Source of the DNA: Ephydatia muelleri
Taxonomy: Eukaryota; Porifera; Demospongiae; Spongillida; Spongillidae
DNA: 64,000 bases
Assembly (NCBI GenBank): GCA_013339895.1
Contig: JABACO010000115.1
Coordinates: 35,648-99,647 of the forward strand
Direction of reading: 5' to 3'
The stretch's first letter is position 1. Every line of letters begins with the position of its first letter. This document shows, piece after piece, positions 25,601-37,756 of this stretch. The notes below the pieces were generated by a model. The model searched no databases. It had not been told where the DNA came from and saw only the letters and a list, made by a program, of their open reading frames with translations. The position numbers and the translations under genes were made by a program.

Positions 25601-28600
25601 TAATTATAGGTACTCACAGGAAGACAATAGGTCCACTCCCTGCAGCTGGGGCAGTCCATGTCAAGGAGACACTGTTCTTCACACTGTTGCTGGTATGTGT
25701 GACTGCACTCTACACAACAGATAGTCATGAATAGACTGTCTGTATTCATTTGTTGTTCTTACCTCTGGAGGGGAGCACTGACTGAGCTGCTGTGATCCAT
25801 CCCCACCCACTGAGAACTTCCCTAGTGGAGTATCACTGACAGAGCTTCTAGCTTGGAGCAGGAACCCTCTGAAGTTGCCTCCACGTAGGATGACTGTACG
25901 CAATACGTTATGTCAAGCAATGCACTGAACTGTACTAAACATCCAGTCTAGGTAATGCATTTCATGTATGGAAAATTTATGATTGATTGTGCGTGCCTCA
26001 GTGTACATAATTGAGCACGTGATGCCAATAATAATTGGGGCGGATCCTCACACCCTACCCCTCATACAGCAATTAAAGTGACGTGTATACGCATGTACTT
26101 TTTTTTTTCTTCTTTTTTTTGTGATGAGAAGGGATGTAATAGAAATGGACCTGTAATATTAAACACGACATCGTACCTTCATGTAACGGAACATCTCGAT
26201 TTAACAAACAACTCTGAGGCAATCGGGTGTACCACCTTCTAGAGCCTTCCAATATTGATCGACTTATTTCTGAATGTAGTACATTGCTGCATCCGCTTGC
26301 CAAATTATTTTTACTTAATCTTCATCGGTTTATGACCCTATTGAAATCGGGTTCTCTTACGCTACTAGTTGATCCAGTTGAATGTTTGAAACAAATGCCG
26401 ATATACCTCACCAATGTAAAAAGTATACCTAGACAACATTATAAGTTTGAAGTACAATGTTGTCTCGTACCCAGACCCACACCGCAGCTGCAGATGGATT
26501 ACATCACCGCTACGCGAGTGTCCTCCTGTACACATTTCTGTCCAGTTGCGCCGGAATGTTGTAGCGACCAATCAGATTTGAGGTAGGGTAATGTGAGGTA
26601 TGGTCGACAGTAGGGAGTGTTCGGCAACCGCACTTTCAACACAATACAGAGCCTCAAAGAAGACATTTCAATATTTCAAAACAGGCCAAAAACCATCCTT
26701 CTGGGTTGTCTTAGGACGCAGTAAGTATAGTTTAAAGCAACTACGTTCCCTTTAAATAATAACAATAATATAGCTAACCAATGTAAAAAGTAGGACAACA
26801 TTAAGTTTGAAGTTAAGCCTACTATAATGCGTATAGTTATACCCTGTAACTCGCACCAGTATAGAATATGTGCTTATACATTAAAACTGTTATAAATCAG
26901 CTGTTTCACTCTAAGGCTTTGAAGGTGACTATATTACTTCCGTAGCTCGAGAGTTGCATGAATGTTAACATTGCACTACGCGCTTTCACAGATTCTTCCC
27001 ACCCAGCGCACTATGTCGAGGCAAATAAAATTGTCTGCTTTGTCTTAGCCAACATTTTATACTGATGCACAACGGTGATTGGTTCGAAGGGGAGATGCAA
27101 CAGTTTGACTGAGCCGTACCCATACACAGTATCACACACAGCAAAAAAGAACAAAAAAAAACCAGGGGGGGGGCAAGAAAATCTGTACGGACCCCATCAT
27201 CCAATATTGTAGAGTTTAAAATGAAGATTAAGAATCTGTTTTCAAAATTAAAATCGGACTTTAAAGAAAAAAGATATGATGGATTGAAAAAGGGGGCGTA
27301 GGGGGTGGTACCCCCTGCTAAAATTGAATTTAAAAATATTTAAAGCGAATTCATGTGTTTTTTTATCTTTCTTCTTTCACTTCAAATTCACGCGGGAGTT
27401 GCATGAATCTATTTCTCTCAGCAAAAGAATTTCACTGATATCACACACGCAATCGCTAGACACTCACAAACTCGGCAGCAAACGATTTTAACATTTAACC
27501 CCTTAGTGGCAGCTTTAATAATTAACCAATGATGAACGTCGTACTTGAATATGGATTGTGATAGGTGTGGCAAGCGCTATTCGTTAACGTGCAACGGCAT
27601 TATGATGCAAAAGGGAATTTACCGCAGCGGTTAACCAGCATCAAATGCAGGAATCGGAGCCCCCTGCAGATAAAAGGCAGCGACTCCTGTGCACGAGCGC
27701 AGCAAGTGCGGCTTGTAGTACAACTACAGGGATACCCGTTGGCGTTGCACTGCATGAATCCATTGCCATAGCGTGCGTCCCTAGTGTATCAGATCAAAAC
27801 CAGTTGTTGCCTAAGCCGTTATGTCTGGGGTATTTGCCTGATGTACCTGCACCGTTCGTTCACAACTGGGCATTTGCAGCTCATGGAGTGCAGAATTTAT
27901 GTATTCATTGTTATTTCAGTGCTAATTGTGGTTACGCGTGAGTGAGAAAGGGGCGTAGGGGGGTGGTGGTACCCTCATTAAGAAATCTGATGATGGGTGT
28001 TTAAGAAATATTTTTTGCCCCCCCCCTCGAAAAAAAACAAAAAAAAAAACGCTTCGATCAATGTAACTTACATACCTGGTACATGATGTCCGACATTTTG
28101 TACCAGATATGTAAGCTGGAAATCAATTGGGAATTTAGCATTGCGTTTATTGCTGTGCTAGAGCGCCCCCTGCATACACATCAGTACAAAGCTTAAGCTA
28201 CACGTATCGAGAAGAAATCATGCATGCATTGCATTCATATTTAGCGCAGACGCAATGCCGTCCCGCTCATGCCGCGGGGTTTTTCAAGCATCGCATCTGG
28301 AGGTATCGATCGTGAATACTGACTGAACAGTGCATGCATGTACATATTCAGTGTGCTTGCCCTATACCTGTTGCCGCCAGTGTGCACTCACTATTCACTA
28401 ATCCGAAGTACTTCAGCTGCTCACGCTGAGTACACTGTACGCATCAGACTACCTATACGCAATCACACCAGGACATACATGATTATTGCCACGCAACGGT
28501 CAGTCCCTAGATTATGGAGTTACTATGCTGCGATCCATTCGTAATTTCGCTTACGTGTGTAGCTGTATCCAGGAGTGTAGTAGATGTTTCCTAGCTGATT

Positions 28601-28780
28601 GTACAGCTGAGAGATGTCCAACACAAAGGGACTTGATGACAGGCTCAGAGACGTGCCGCTATGTCCCTCGGGATATATCCTCGCACAGGCTGCTGCCGGC
28701 GCTTCCGTCGAATAAGCTCTTACCGTCATCACCATACTCCATAGCGCACAAGCTACTGTGACTAACCACGGCAATTTCAT
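19686..28780 (-). CDS. Reeler-EGF transmembrane receptor, paralog B
   Basis: Eight exons: 28555-28780, 25763-25893, 25618-25709, 25042-25118, 24896-24991, 24453-24827, 20304-24395 and 19686-20101. All junctions have GT-AG ends and matching phases. The order is signal peptide (MKLPWLVTVACALWSMVM), Reeler domain (RIYPEGH, YYTPGYSY, LRGGNFRGFLLQAR, then a Fn3-like tail), a Cys-rich module, an unassigned 125-residue exon with a cadherin-like NSAPAGT start, about 35 EGF repeats in one 4.1-kb exon, a membrane helix (GLFIGISLGLTLLISVCLVL), a KCRKKG stop-transfer and a tail of about 80 residues. The Met before YLPDVC is intronic: the EGF exon starts at the ctgccag acceptor. Reeler and EGF modules are typical of extracellular adhesion or recognition proteins; the ligand is unknown. 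No orthologue name is recognised. Confidence 0.88.
20304..24395 (-). repeat. Tandem EGF-repeat coding array B (about 35 units of 117 bp)
   Basis: The array has almost identical 39-residue EGF repeats with C-LNGGTCYDGYGTYTNC cores, no stop and no lost cysteine that I noticed. Near 23,930-24,140 two divergent tandem repeats (FEGLGPLTSCSCAVGFAGSN type) interrupt the pattern; I did not see them in array A. Confidence 0.93.
27165..28033. mobile_element. Poly-G-ended insertion in receptor B intron 1
   Basis: Inverted ends GGGGGGGGGCAAGAAAAT and TTTTTTGCCCCCCCCCC bound a segment missing from copy A. It contains short frames, one beginning MDCDRCGKRYSLTCNGIMM (27551) and one rich in small residues (27645-27941). 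I recognise no transposase. Confidence 0.5.
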
Positions 28781-29805
28781 GTCGCCCGTACTGTCGACCG
28801 GGATAAAATTACGGAGATTACGTCATTCTGCATAGTATAGTACGCCGAACCTGTGCAGCGCGCATTGCATACTGATCGCAACAGAATGGGGTTTCATATT
28901 CTTCTTGTTCACTACATGCAGTTTTATCAAATGAACTTTCGCCTAATAGAGTGAGTTTACTAATTCTGAATTTCAACTGATTGACTCTCTCATTTTTAAT
29001 GGCCTAAAGAAAATGACAATGTCATTGGTGTTTGGTTTAATACAGACGATAGGAACATATTCGATTAAGTAAACTATCGCCACAATATTTTACTAAATCG
29101 AATACAATTATATTCGATCATCTGCATAACTTGAAAATCAAAGTTCATTGATTGGGGAGGGAAAAAAAAGAAAAGTTTTTTTTTTTTTCAATCATTCAAG
29201 TTTGATTATAGCTCCGAGCAAATAAGATCATTAACGTGTTGAGCAGTCGTTGTTTTCAATTGAAAACTACATGCACAATGCTTTCGTTGGCTACTTCTGT
29301 TTTCTAAATTGCTGATCTCATCAGGCTAACATAATGTCAAAGAAATGCTCAAAACGCAACGAGCTTTTCAAGAAAGCTGATTGCATAACAACAGCAGTGG
29401 ATTGAACTAAGCATGGATAAAGAATGATTCTGCTAAGGCCACATGACCAGGGAACTAGAAGGAGCCTTAAACAGGCTTCCCAAATCTTGCATGGCGTCTT
29501 ATTTCGCATAGAGATCTTGGTTCTCTGAAACAAAGCACACATTATCGGTATACAGTGATGTGAGGGTTTGTCTTTGATGAGCTAATTTGTTGTGAATTCA
29601 GTTTGACTGAAGAGCGGCTAGAGTCCCCATCTCCTTGCAGTCCTTCCATTTGAGCCAGAGTTTTGTGGCACTTACATTAAAGTGACTGACCAGATAAGAA
29701 GATAAGGAACTATTGCTTAGAGATAACTACATTTTTTAACACAACAAAAAGCAACAAAGAAAATTGTACTGTGCAGCCTGTGTCGAAGAACACATGCAAC
29801 AGGCA
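28781..29805. other. Interval between receptor B start and TPPP stop
   Basis: This holds the presumed receptor B promoter and the TPPP 3' UTR. It matches copy A up to about 29,345. No coding sequence is supported. Confidence 0.5.
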
Positions 29806-31460
29806 TCACTTTGCCTTGCCATAAGTTCCTTCGTGTTTGTATCCAGTGACGTAGGCAGCCTGGGACTTGACAGATCCTGGACTCATGCCTGCCCCTTTTG
29901 CAGGGGCATCTCTTCCTTCAAGCCCTCGACCTTTTCCCGAGCTGTCAAAACGGTGCTTGTGGGTAGCATGGTAAGTGGACGGATCTGTGAGTCGATCGTA
30001 GATATCTTTCTTCTCGCCCTGGGCCTGACTTTTCCCAACTGAAGCTTTGCTCTCTTTAGACTCCTCACCTGAAACCTTCGTACCAACGGCCTTTCCAGAT
30101 TTCTCCCCAGGAGGTTTGTCCTCATGCAATTTCTCCCCAGTTGCCTTTCCCTCAGGGGCCCTGTGAGCCTTCTCCCCACAAGATTTGCCTGCCTGTACCT
30201 TCTCCGGTGAATCTGTCTTGTCCTGTGCCTTATCCTTACCATCAGAAGGTCTATCTGACTTCTCTGTCTTGGTAGGCATCTTTTTCACCTGCAGAATATT
30301 TAAATGTGATATGTTGCATCAATATTGTAGACAAAGTGAACCTTAGCTTCTGTCTTTGGACTGCTCTTGTCGAGGGAGTAAGTTCCTTCGTGCTTATAGC
30401 CAGAAACATATGCTTGCTGGCTGCTCACACTGCCAGGGGACATCCCATGTCCCTTGGCAACTGAGTCCCTCCCTGCAAGGCCCCTTCCTTTGCCCTCTTC
30501 GTCAAACCGAAGCTTGTGGGTGCCAGTGTATTTGGATGTGTCTGTCATACGCTGTGTACCCTCAGAGGTGTCTGTCACCTTAGGAAAAAGGACAAGAAAG
30601 CTTGTCATAAGACTCATGACTGCAATAACTCTCATCCTTCATCTTTCCCCCACCCTCAATGTAACCTCGTGAATGGACATACAAAGCAATGACACTTACT
30701 GGTTACTATTTTATGCTGCACATAACCAGCGAATGGCTGGATGAGTAGATTAGGAATCATTACAGACTTCAGTTTTTATGAGGAATTATTTGGTTCACTT
30801 ATATAATAATGGATTTGAAACCTCTTACAAAAGACCCATCAGATATTTGTAGCCTTTAATAAATTCAACCTTCGAAATAAATATTCAGCCAAGAAACTAC
30901 ATGACGCTACTGACGTTCAGTTGTAGCTGTTACTTAATCTTATTTTTATCACCACAATAGGTAACCTTACCCTAAGGTCACCGGACAGGCAAAATGATGT
31001 AATAGGGGTAATCCGTCTTCGTCGCATAAACATAAACATGATTGTTACAAGCAAAGTAAACTCACAGTAACTCCGTGAGTAAGGGGACCCGACCCAGTTG
31101 CGATGCGTGCTTTGAGTTTTTCCACTCCATCTGGTTGTCCAGGGTACTTCTTTTCCGCCAGAAAACCGAGCGCGACTTCGAACTGCTCGAGAGTCATCTT
31201 GCGCTCCGTCTTGCTACGCGCGTAGGGTATAGGGGCAGAACGGGTTAATTTACGGGCATGCCTGATAGAACAACAACTCACGGTTTGCTTTTGGCGAATA
31301 TTATGTCGACATCCGTGGTTGTGAGGTTCTTATCTAACAGCTTCATGTCCTTGCAAAACTTGGCGAACTTCGTCCCGTCCATTGAAGACGGGGAGTCCTT
31401 GGCGCCAAAGCTGCAGAACTTTTTAAAGATGTCCTCCAACGGTGGTTCAGATTCAGCCAT
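29806..31460 (-). CDS. TPPP: Tubulin polymerization-promoting protein (p25-alpha), with duplicated C-terminal motif
   Basis: Four exons: 31282-31460, 31066-31213, 30342-30578 and 29806-30288, giving about 348 residues. Residues 1-110 form the p25-alpha core ([50 protein letters not shown]). Intron 1 is 68 nt: using the acceptor at 31214 gives KPKTERKMT and avoids an in-frame stop. Exon 3 holds the usual C-terminal block ([37 protein letters not shown]). Exon 4 adds a Lys/Glu/Gly-rich linker and a second copy of that block ([27 protein letters not shown]). TPPP proteins bind and bundle microtubules and are linked to cilia. The duplicated block is unusual against vertebrate TPPP. The gene is tandem with receptor B and head-to-head with the ankyrin gene. 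Confidence 0.9.
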
Positions 31461-31922
31461 ACGAAAAGTGATTGTTTAAAACCACGCCTCTATCCAGGAT
31501 GTGGTATACTTTTAATGACCTAATTTTATTCATGAATATAGTATCATTCCCATAAACACCACCTAATGCCAGAGAACTGAGACATATATCTCGTTATCCT
31601 TGCTAATTGATTACTGCGATATGATGTATGCTTCCTTGTGTAATCCGGGTAAATAAAATATATATAAGTTTTAAAGCACACTCATATAATTAGTATTGGG
31701 GCCGGATGTTCTAATTTGTTCATCGGGTCACAGTCACAGGCGGATCAGAATTGATTTCTGAACTTCCACATTGTCGTGGAGACTTGATAGCTGAAGGTGC
31801 ACGTGATACACCGGTACATTCCCGTTTTTTTGTTTTTTGGGGGGCCGGACCAGGGTTTACCCCCTTTTAAAATGGCCTGTCGATCATAGCCGCCAGGAAC
31901 TCACGTGCTAACTGTAGATTAG
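31461..31922. promoter_or_regulatory. Shared promoter region, TPPP and ankyrin/SOCS gene
   Basis: These 462 bp separate two divergent start codons. The segment up to about 31,906 is duplicated beside the TPPP remnant (17,440-17,878), so the ankyrin gene's upstream sequence lies inside the duplicated unit. No specific motif is identified. Confidence 0.45.
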
Positions 31923-34900
31923 ATGGAGTTGAACACAGATGCAGAGGAGAAGGGTCGTGCATACTTGCAAAGGTTCACTACAAGGAAAAGCCGTTACGAC
32001 CACTTTCTGAGATATGGGACGACAGAGAAGTACAGAAAACCCTTCTATCACAAAATGGAGAAGCTGATTCGAATGGGCAAGCTAAAGGACATGGAGGAGA
32101 TGGAACATGGCAGGCACTCGGAGCGAATGAAGTACCTCAGGATGCACAAGGGCTACCATCACCAAAGCGACTACTTAGCCATGTTGTTGGAAGAGCGGGC
32201 TCGCGAGGGGGGCGACTCCGACGAGGCGTCCTCCGACGAAGAGGAAATTAAGCAGCAAACGGAGGAAAGGTTTAAGGTACTAGAGGAAAAGTGCTTCAAG
32301 TGGCACACCGAGATGGATAAGATACAATACAGCAGCGTGTTCCAGACGAAAGACATCGTATCAAACTACATTCTACTCGGCAACGACTACAGCACAGAAA
32401 GGATCATCGCGATGACAGACTATTTGAAGGAACCGGTTTTTCTGTCGAAGATGTGTCATCTGGCGGTCAGGTGGAAGCAGCCGTCGACATTAAAGGTGCT
32501 GATAAAATACGGTATGTACATGAATTTCATTCATGGTGCGCCCATTCAAGTGACGGCGTGTTTGTGTGCGAAGTATATCCACGTGTGTGCTACTCCACTA
32601 CTCGTGCTTGTTAAATCTAGCCTTCCCCCAGGTACAATATTGCGTTTTATGATCTATTTTCACAGGTGCTTGGGTGAATGTGAGAATATCGTCAGACAAG
32701 AAGATGCGAACACCTCTCCACGCATCCTGTGCCCTCGCTGACTTCCCTTGCGTTGAGGTCCTATTGTTCTCCCGTACGCACGTACCCCCATCTCCATTTC
32801 CCCTATCAGTGTCTCCATTCCACCCCTCACCTCTCCCAATCTCTGCTCTCTCCTTCCACCCCACCTCTGCTCTCTCCTTCCACCCCACCTCTGCTCTCTC
32901 CTTCCACCCCACCTCTGCTCTCTCCTTCCACCCCACCTCTGCTCTCTCCTTCCACCCCACCTCTGCTCTCTCCTTCCACCCCACCTCTGCTCTCTCCTTC
33001 CACCCCACCTCTGCTCTCTCCTTCCACCCCACCTCTGCTCTCTCCTTCCACCCCACCTCTGTTCTCTCCTTCCACCCCACCTCTGCTCTCTCCTTCCACC
33101 CCATATATACTTCCCATTACCTTCAAGTATTCTCTTCACGAGGTCCTCTTTTTATGTCTGCACACGCATACACACCACACACACATGCACACACAGTGGT
33201 ATGTCACATTAGTCCTCTCTTGAAACCAGCTGACCTTAATCTCCCTTTCTTAAAACCCCTGACAACTTTAGCCCCCCTCCCTGCCACCCCCAAGACACCT
33301 ACTGGCCTTCTGCTGTCACCACTCCTTCATTCACCCTCACTATTAAGCCTCACCCTCTTCCCCTCAATCCCACCCACCTCCCCACACAGGTGCAGATCCA
33401 GACCTGAGGGACAAGTCTGGCAACACAGCGGTGCTTCTAGCCATGCATGCGGGGTGTGACGAGGCCACCATGAAGCTCCTCCTCTACCACTCCAAGGCTA
33501 AACTCACCGACCACGTCAACGAAGAGGGGGCGGGGCTCCTGCACAGGTGTGGTCCCTTTATGGAGGAGAGGAAGGGGAGTGGTGGGGACAGCACGAAGCC
33601 CCTCCCCCGGAGGGACAACGATGTCACATACCAGCTGGTTCTCGAGAAGGCCAAGACGAGCGGAGAGGTGGGTGGAGTTTGATAGGTGAAGTCAGCCCCT
33701 TTTCTTGGACCCTTAAGTACTGATAATGTCATCAGCATGCTGGGAGAGTACCCATTGCATGCATTGAGAGAGCTGAGGCACATCTACGTTGGGCACACCT
33801 AAATTATGCAGTGCAATTAGCAATGAGCAATGCAATTCACTTTGTCACATAGCCACACCCTTACTTCATCACATAGCCACACCCTCATTTCATCACATAG
33901 CCACACCCTTACTTCATCACATAGCCACACCCTCATTTCATCAGATAGCCACACCCTCATTTCATCACATAGCCACACCCTCATTTCATCACATAGCCAC
34001 ACCCTTACTTCATCACATAGCCACACCCTCATTTCATCACATAGCCACACCCTTACTTCATCACATAGCCACACCCTCACTTCATCACATAGCCACACCC
34101 TCATTTCCACACCATCACTTCATCACATAGCCACACCCTCTTCATCACATAGCCACACCCTCATTTCCACACCCTCACTTCATCACATAGCCACACCCTC
34201 ACTTCATCACATAGCCACACCCTCACTTTGTCATGTAGCCATACCCTCCCTTTGGCACATGATCAAGCTATGACGAACACATGATTGTTTCTGGTATGTG
34301 CAAGCTAAAGTCATGGTGATGAAGTATTTGACATTCCACGTCATTAGATCAGCCCAACCTAGTGATGATGTCATCATGGCTATTGTCCAGAAAAACGGGT
34401 ATGGAGTTTGGTGGAAGGGTGTGGTGAGTAGGTGGAGATGGGTTTGGTACTGTACATCATGGGGTGAAAAATAGTTCGGCCATAGTCAAGTGTGTTCAGG
34501 GTGGAAAGATGGGAGAGTGTGTGTGAGACAGGTGGAGATGGGTATGTGAGGCAGGTGGATATTTGGGGTGGTATGTCTATGTACCAACCCCTCCAGCTAG
34601 CTGCGATGATTGGCCTGGTGGACAAAGCAAGCAACACTCCTTTGCACGACGCAATCAGAGTGCACTCCATAAAGAATTTGCAGCTTCTGCTGAACTACGG
34701 TGAGGACATTGTATCTTGACATGCAGAGAGCTATGTGATATCATCAGCCATAAGCTAGAAATGGGTCGTGATGCACTACCACCTAAGCCACTACCTTGCA
34801 TCCATCCAATACCACCATCCCATCATCACCAATACCACCATCCCATCATCACCAATACCACCATCCCATTATCACCAATACCACCATCCCATTATCACCA

Positions 34901-36029
34901 ATACCACCATTCCATTATCACCAATACCACCATTCCACCATCACCAATACCACCATCTCATCATCACCAATACCACCATCCCATTATCACCAATACCACC
35001 ATTCCACCATCACCAATACCACCATCCCACCATCCCCAATACCACCATTCCACCATCACCAATACCACCATCCCATCATCACCAATACCACCATCCCACC
35101 ATCACCAATCTCACCATCCCACCATCACTAATACCACCATCCCACCATCATCAATCCCACCCACCTCCCCACACAGGTGCAGATCCAGACCTGAGGGACA
35201 AGTCTGGCAACACAGCGGTGCTTCTAGCCATGCATGCGGGGTGTGACGAGGCCACCATGAAGCTCCTCCTCTACCACTCCAAGGCTAAACTCACCGACCA
35301 CGTCAACGAAGAGGGGGCGGGGCTCCTGCACAGGTGTGGTCCCTTTATGGAGGAGAGGAAGGGGAGTGGTGGGGACAGCACGAAGCCCCTCCCCCGGAGG
35401 GACAATGATGCCACATACCAGCTGGTCCTCGAGAAGGCCAAGACGAGTGGAGAGGTGGGTGGAGCTTGGGAGAGAAGTGACCTTGTGGGTGGACTTTGGT
35501 GGTGGTGTGTGGTGTACTATATAACAGGTATCTGGTTGAAAGGTGGGTAAGAAGGCTTGTTGGTGGGGACAGCATTTGTAATGGATGGCTACTTTGGAAA
35601 ATTGATGCAAAGTTTCCTTTACCTTGTAGCTGGCTTATCTGATTGACCTAAAAGACAAGGCTGGAGCTACACCTCTGCTTGAAGCTATTACGATGGGCTC
35701 TATAAAGAATGTGCAACTCCTGCTGAATTATGGTAAGTGCAGTATATAAACTTGCTGTGCATACGTTGTAACGAATTAATAAAACCTAGTAGATGGTTGT
35801 AAACATTGGCATGTGCTCTTCAATATCTCATTTCTAATAGTAAAACAGTTCTAATCATTCGTTCTTTGTGGCAACTGCATCATTTTAGTTCTAGTTACGA
35901 CGTTTTTCCTTCCAAAAAAACGGTGTCGTACGCCCTCCCTTCAGTACCGTGCCTTTATCAGTACACAATGATTGCAACGGTACTAGTCTCTGATACTAAT
36001 CCCCATGCAATAGCAGCGTATTTTATTGG

Positions 36030-36079
<50 letters not shown>

Positions 36080-37691
36080 ACATTATAGGTGCTGATGTCA
36101 ATGTGAAGGATGCCAAAGAAAACAGTGTGGTTCACCTTGCTGTAGCAAGTGGACATGCAGAATGTCTTCGATTGCTTCTAGAGGCTGGTAGTTTGATGGC
36201 GTGTGTGTGTATGTGTGTGTGTGTGTGTGTTGTTTGTGTGTATGTGTGTGTGTGTGTGTTGTTTGTGTGTATGTGTGTGTGTGTTGTTTGTGTGTGTGTG
36301 TGTGTGTATGTGTGTGTGTGTTTGTGTGTGTGCGTGTGTGTGTGTGTGTGTGTGTGGTTAATTTATCTGCATCTTGTTAGTTTTAAGTACCATGTAATTG
36401 TGTGTGTTTGTCACTGTCAGATGGTTGGTGGTTGCAGGCTGCATTGTTGCCATACCACAGAAATGCAGCTTCATCACACAGGCCCCCACCCCCCCTCCAT
36501 TCCCCACACAGCCATGCAGCAACCATCAATTATGTCTTTGAACTATTCACAACAGTACATGTGTGATACATCCTGCATTTTTAGGAACAGAAAAAGTGTA
36601 GTGCACATGACAAAGCAGTGTTTGTACAAGGAAGCATCTTAACCCTGTGAACACCACCTGTAGCTGTTGATGACCACACCCCTTCTCCCTGTAGGGGCTC
36701 CCGTAAACGCCTACAACCAGCAGAGGCTTCAGCCCATGCGTCAGGCCGTTGAGCGGTTCCTCAACTGCAAAGGGGACAATGATTCAAGGGGGTTGAGGGA
36801 GATGATCGTTTTGCTGCTGGATCATGGAGCACCTGTGCACGTGGTCACGGACGACGCCAATGGAGACACTGCGTTCCATGCCATCGTGAGGCTGTTCCCA
36901 CCAGATTGGGACCTGGTGAACACCTTTTTGGAGTACGGGGCCAGTGTACTGAAGCCCAACTATCTAGGAGAGAAAGCTCGTGACATCAGTGTGGTGTCGA
37001 AGAGATTAGAGGGACTGCTCAGGGACAAGTCTAGTGAGTGAGGGTGAAGGGCAGCTGGTGCTGGGGTCAGGTAGAACATGGAGGAGGTACAAATGTTTGT
37101 GAAATTGAAAATGAATCCACAATACCGAACAGAGGGAAGAATTCTTTAATCATCTTCCACTCCTTCCCGTATTTCTTCCCTCCCTCCTTACATACTTGTG
37201 CATCCATGTAAAAAATCGTCAACCATCTAGTAAACTCCATCAGACACCACCAGCATGGGCTTCTTTCAGTGCATCTTTCATATAGCTTATGCTCTACAGT
37301 ACTTAACAGTACTTACTCCTAATTACATATTTTGTTTACCAGGTCACATCAGTTGTGGCTATTGTGTCTCCCCTACCCCATTTTATGTGTACTCTCCCGT
37401 TCAGATCGATTGAGGAGTCTGTCGGAAGTGTGCAAATGGGAGATCCGTGAGGCCTTGGCTTTCTCGCACCCAGGGCCAGTCAGAGAGACAGTGCACCAGT
37501 TGACCTCCCTCCCCCCACACCTCCGGACCTACCTCCTCTCCAAGGGCTTCTCCATGCCTCGCTACGATTTTAGCGAGGATGGGGAGGAGGATAGCATGGA
37601 CACATTGGAGCAATCGACGCAAGTCTCACAAAACATGGAATCGGGGGAGTTTGGGAAGGAGTCAGAGAGCAGTGCGCATATACTTTCTTAA
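31923..37691 (+). CDS. Ankyrin-repeat and SOCS-box-like protein
   Basis: Nine exons: 31923-32511, 32666-32773, 33390-33667, 34597-34699, 35176-35453, 35630-35732, 36089-36187, 36695-37033 and 37405-37691. Phases all agree and the predicted protein has 727 residues. The N-terminal 200 residues are charged and helical with an acidic stretch. Ankyrin repeats follow (RTPLHASCALADFPCVEVLL, GNTAVLLAMHAGCDEATMKL, NSVVHLAVASGHAECLRLLL, TAFHAIVRLF). The C-terminus has SLSEVCKWEIREAL then LTSLPPHLRTYLL, which fits a SOCS box, the module that recruits elongin B/C and cullin ligases. A two-exon cassette (exons 3-4) is duplicated as exons 5-6. Most introns hold minisatellites or (GT)n. I infer a ubiquitin-ligase substrate receptor of ASB type; the specific member is not identifiable. 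Confidence 0.8.
32838..33105. repeat. 24-bp minisatellite in intron 2
   Basis: About 11 copies of a CT-rich 24-bp unit (TCTGCTCTCTCCTTCCACCC core). It is open in several frames, but it lies in an intron. Confidence 0.93.
33840..34235. repeat. 24-bp minisatellite in intron 3
   Basis: About 16 copies of a unit with core CACATAGCCACACCCTCATT; some copies are truncated. Confidence 0.93.
34803..35157. repeat. 23-bp minisatellite in intron 4
   Basis: About 15 copies of a unit with core ACCACCATCCCATCATCACC. It ends just before the duplicated exon 5. Confidence 0.93.
36031..36357. repeat. (TG)n tracts flanking exon 7
   Basis: TG arrays lie at 36031-36076 and 36199-36357 on either side of the 99-bp exon 7. 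Confidence 0.9.
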
Positions 37692-37756
37692 GGAACAACA
37701 ACACATAGAACAGAGCTGGACAAAATTTTAGTTTGCTGTGGTCTCAGTGACGCTCC

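Noticed and set aside
31262..31281. A 20-nt intron in TPPP (gtgag to tcag)
   Set aside because: It is too short; using the acceptor at 31214 gives a normal 68-nt intron and a better family alignment (KPKTERKMT).
32598..33223. Long ORFs with 8-residue repeats on both strands
   Set aside because: They come from the 24-bp intronic minisatellite, a multiple of three.
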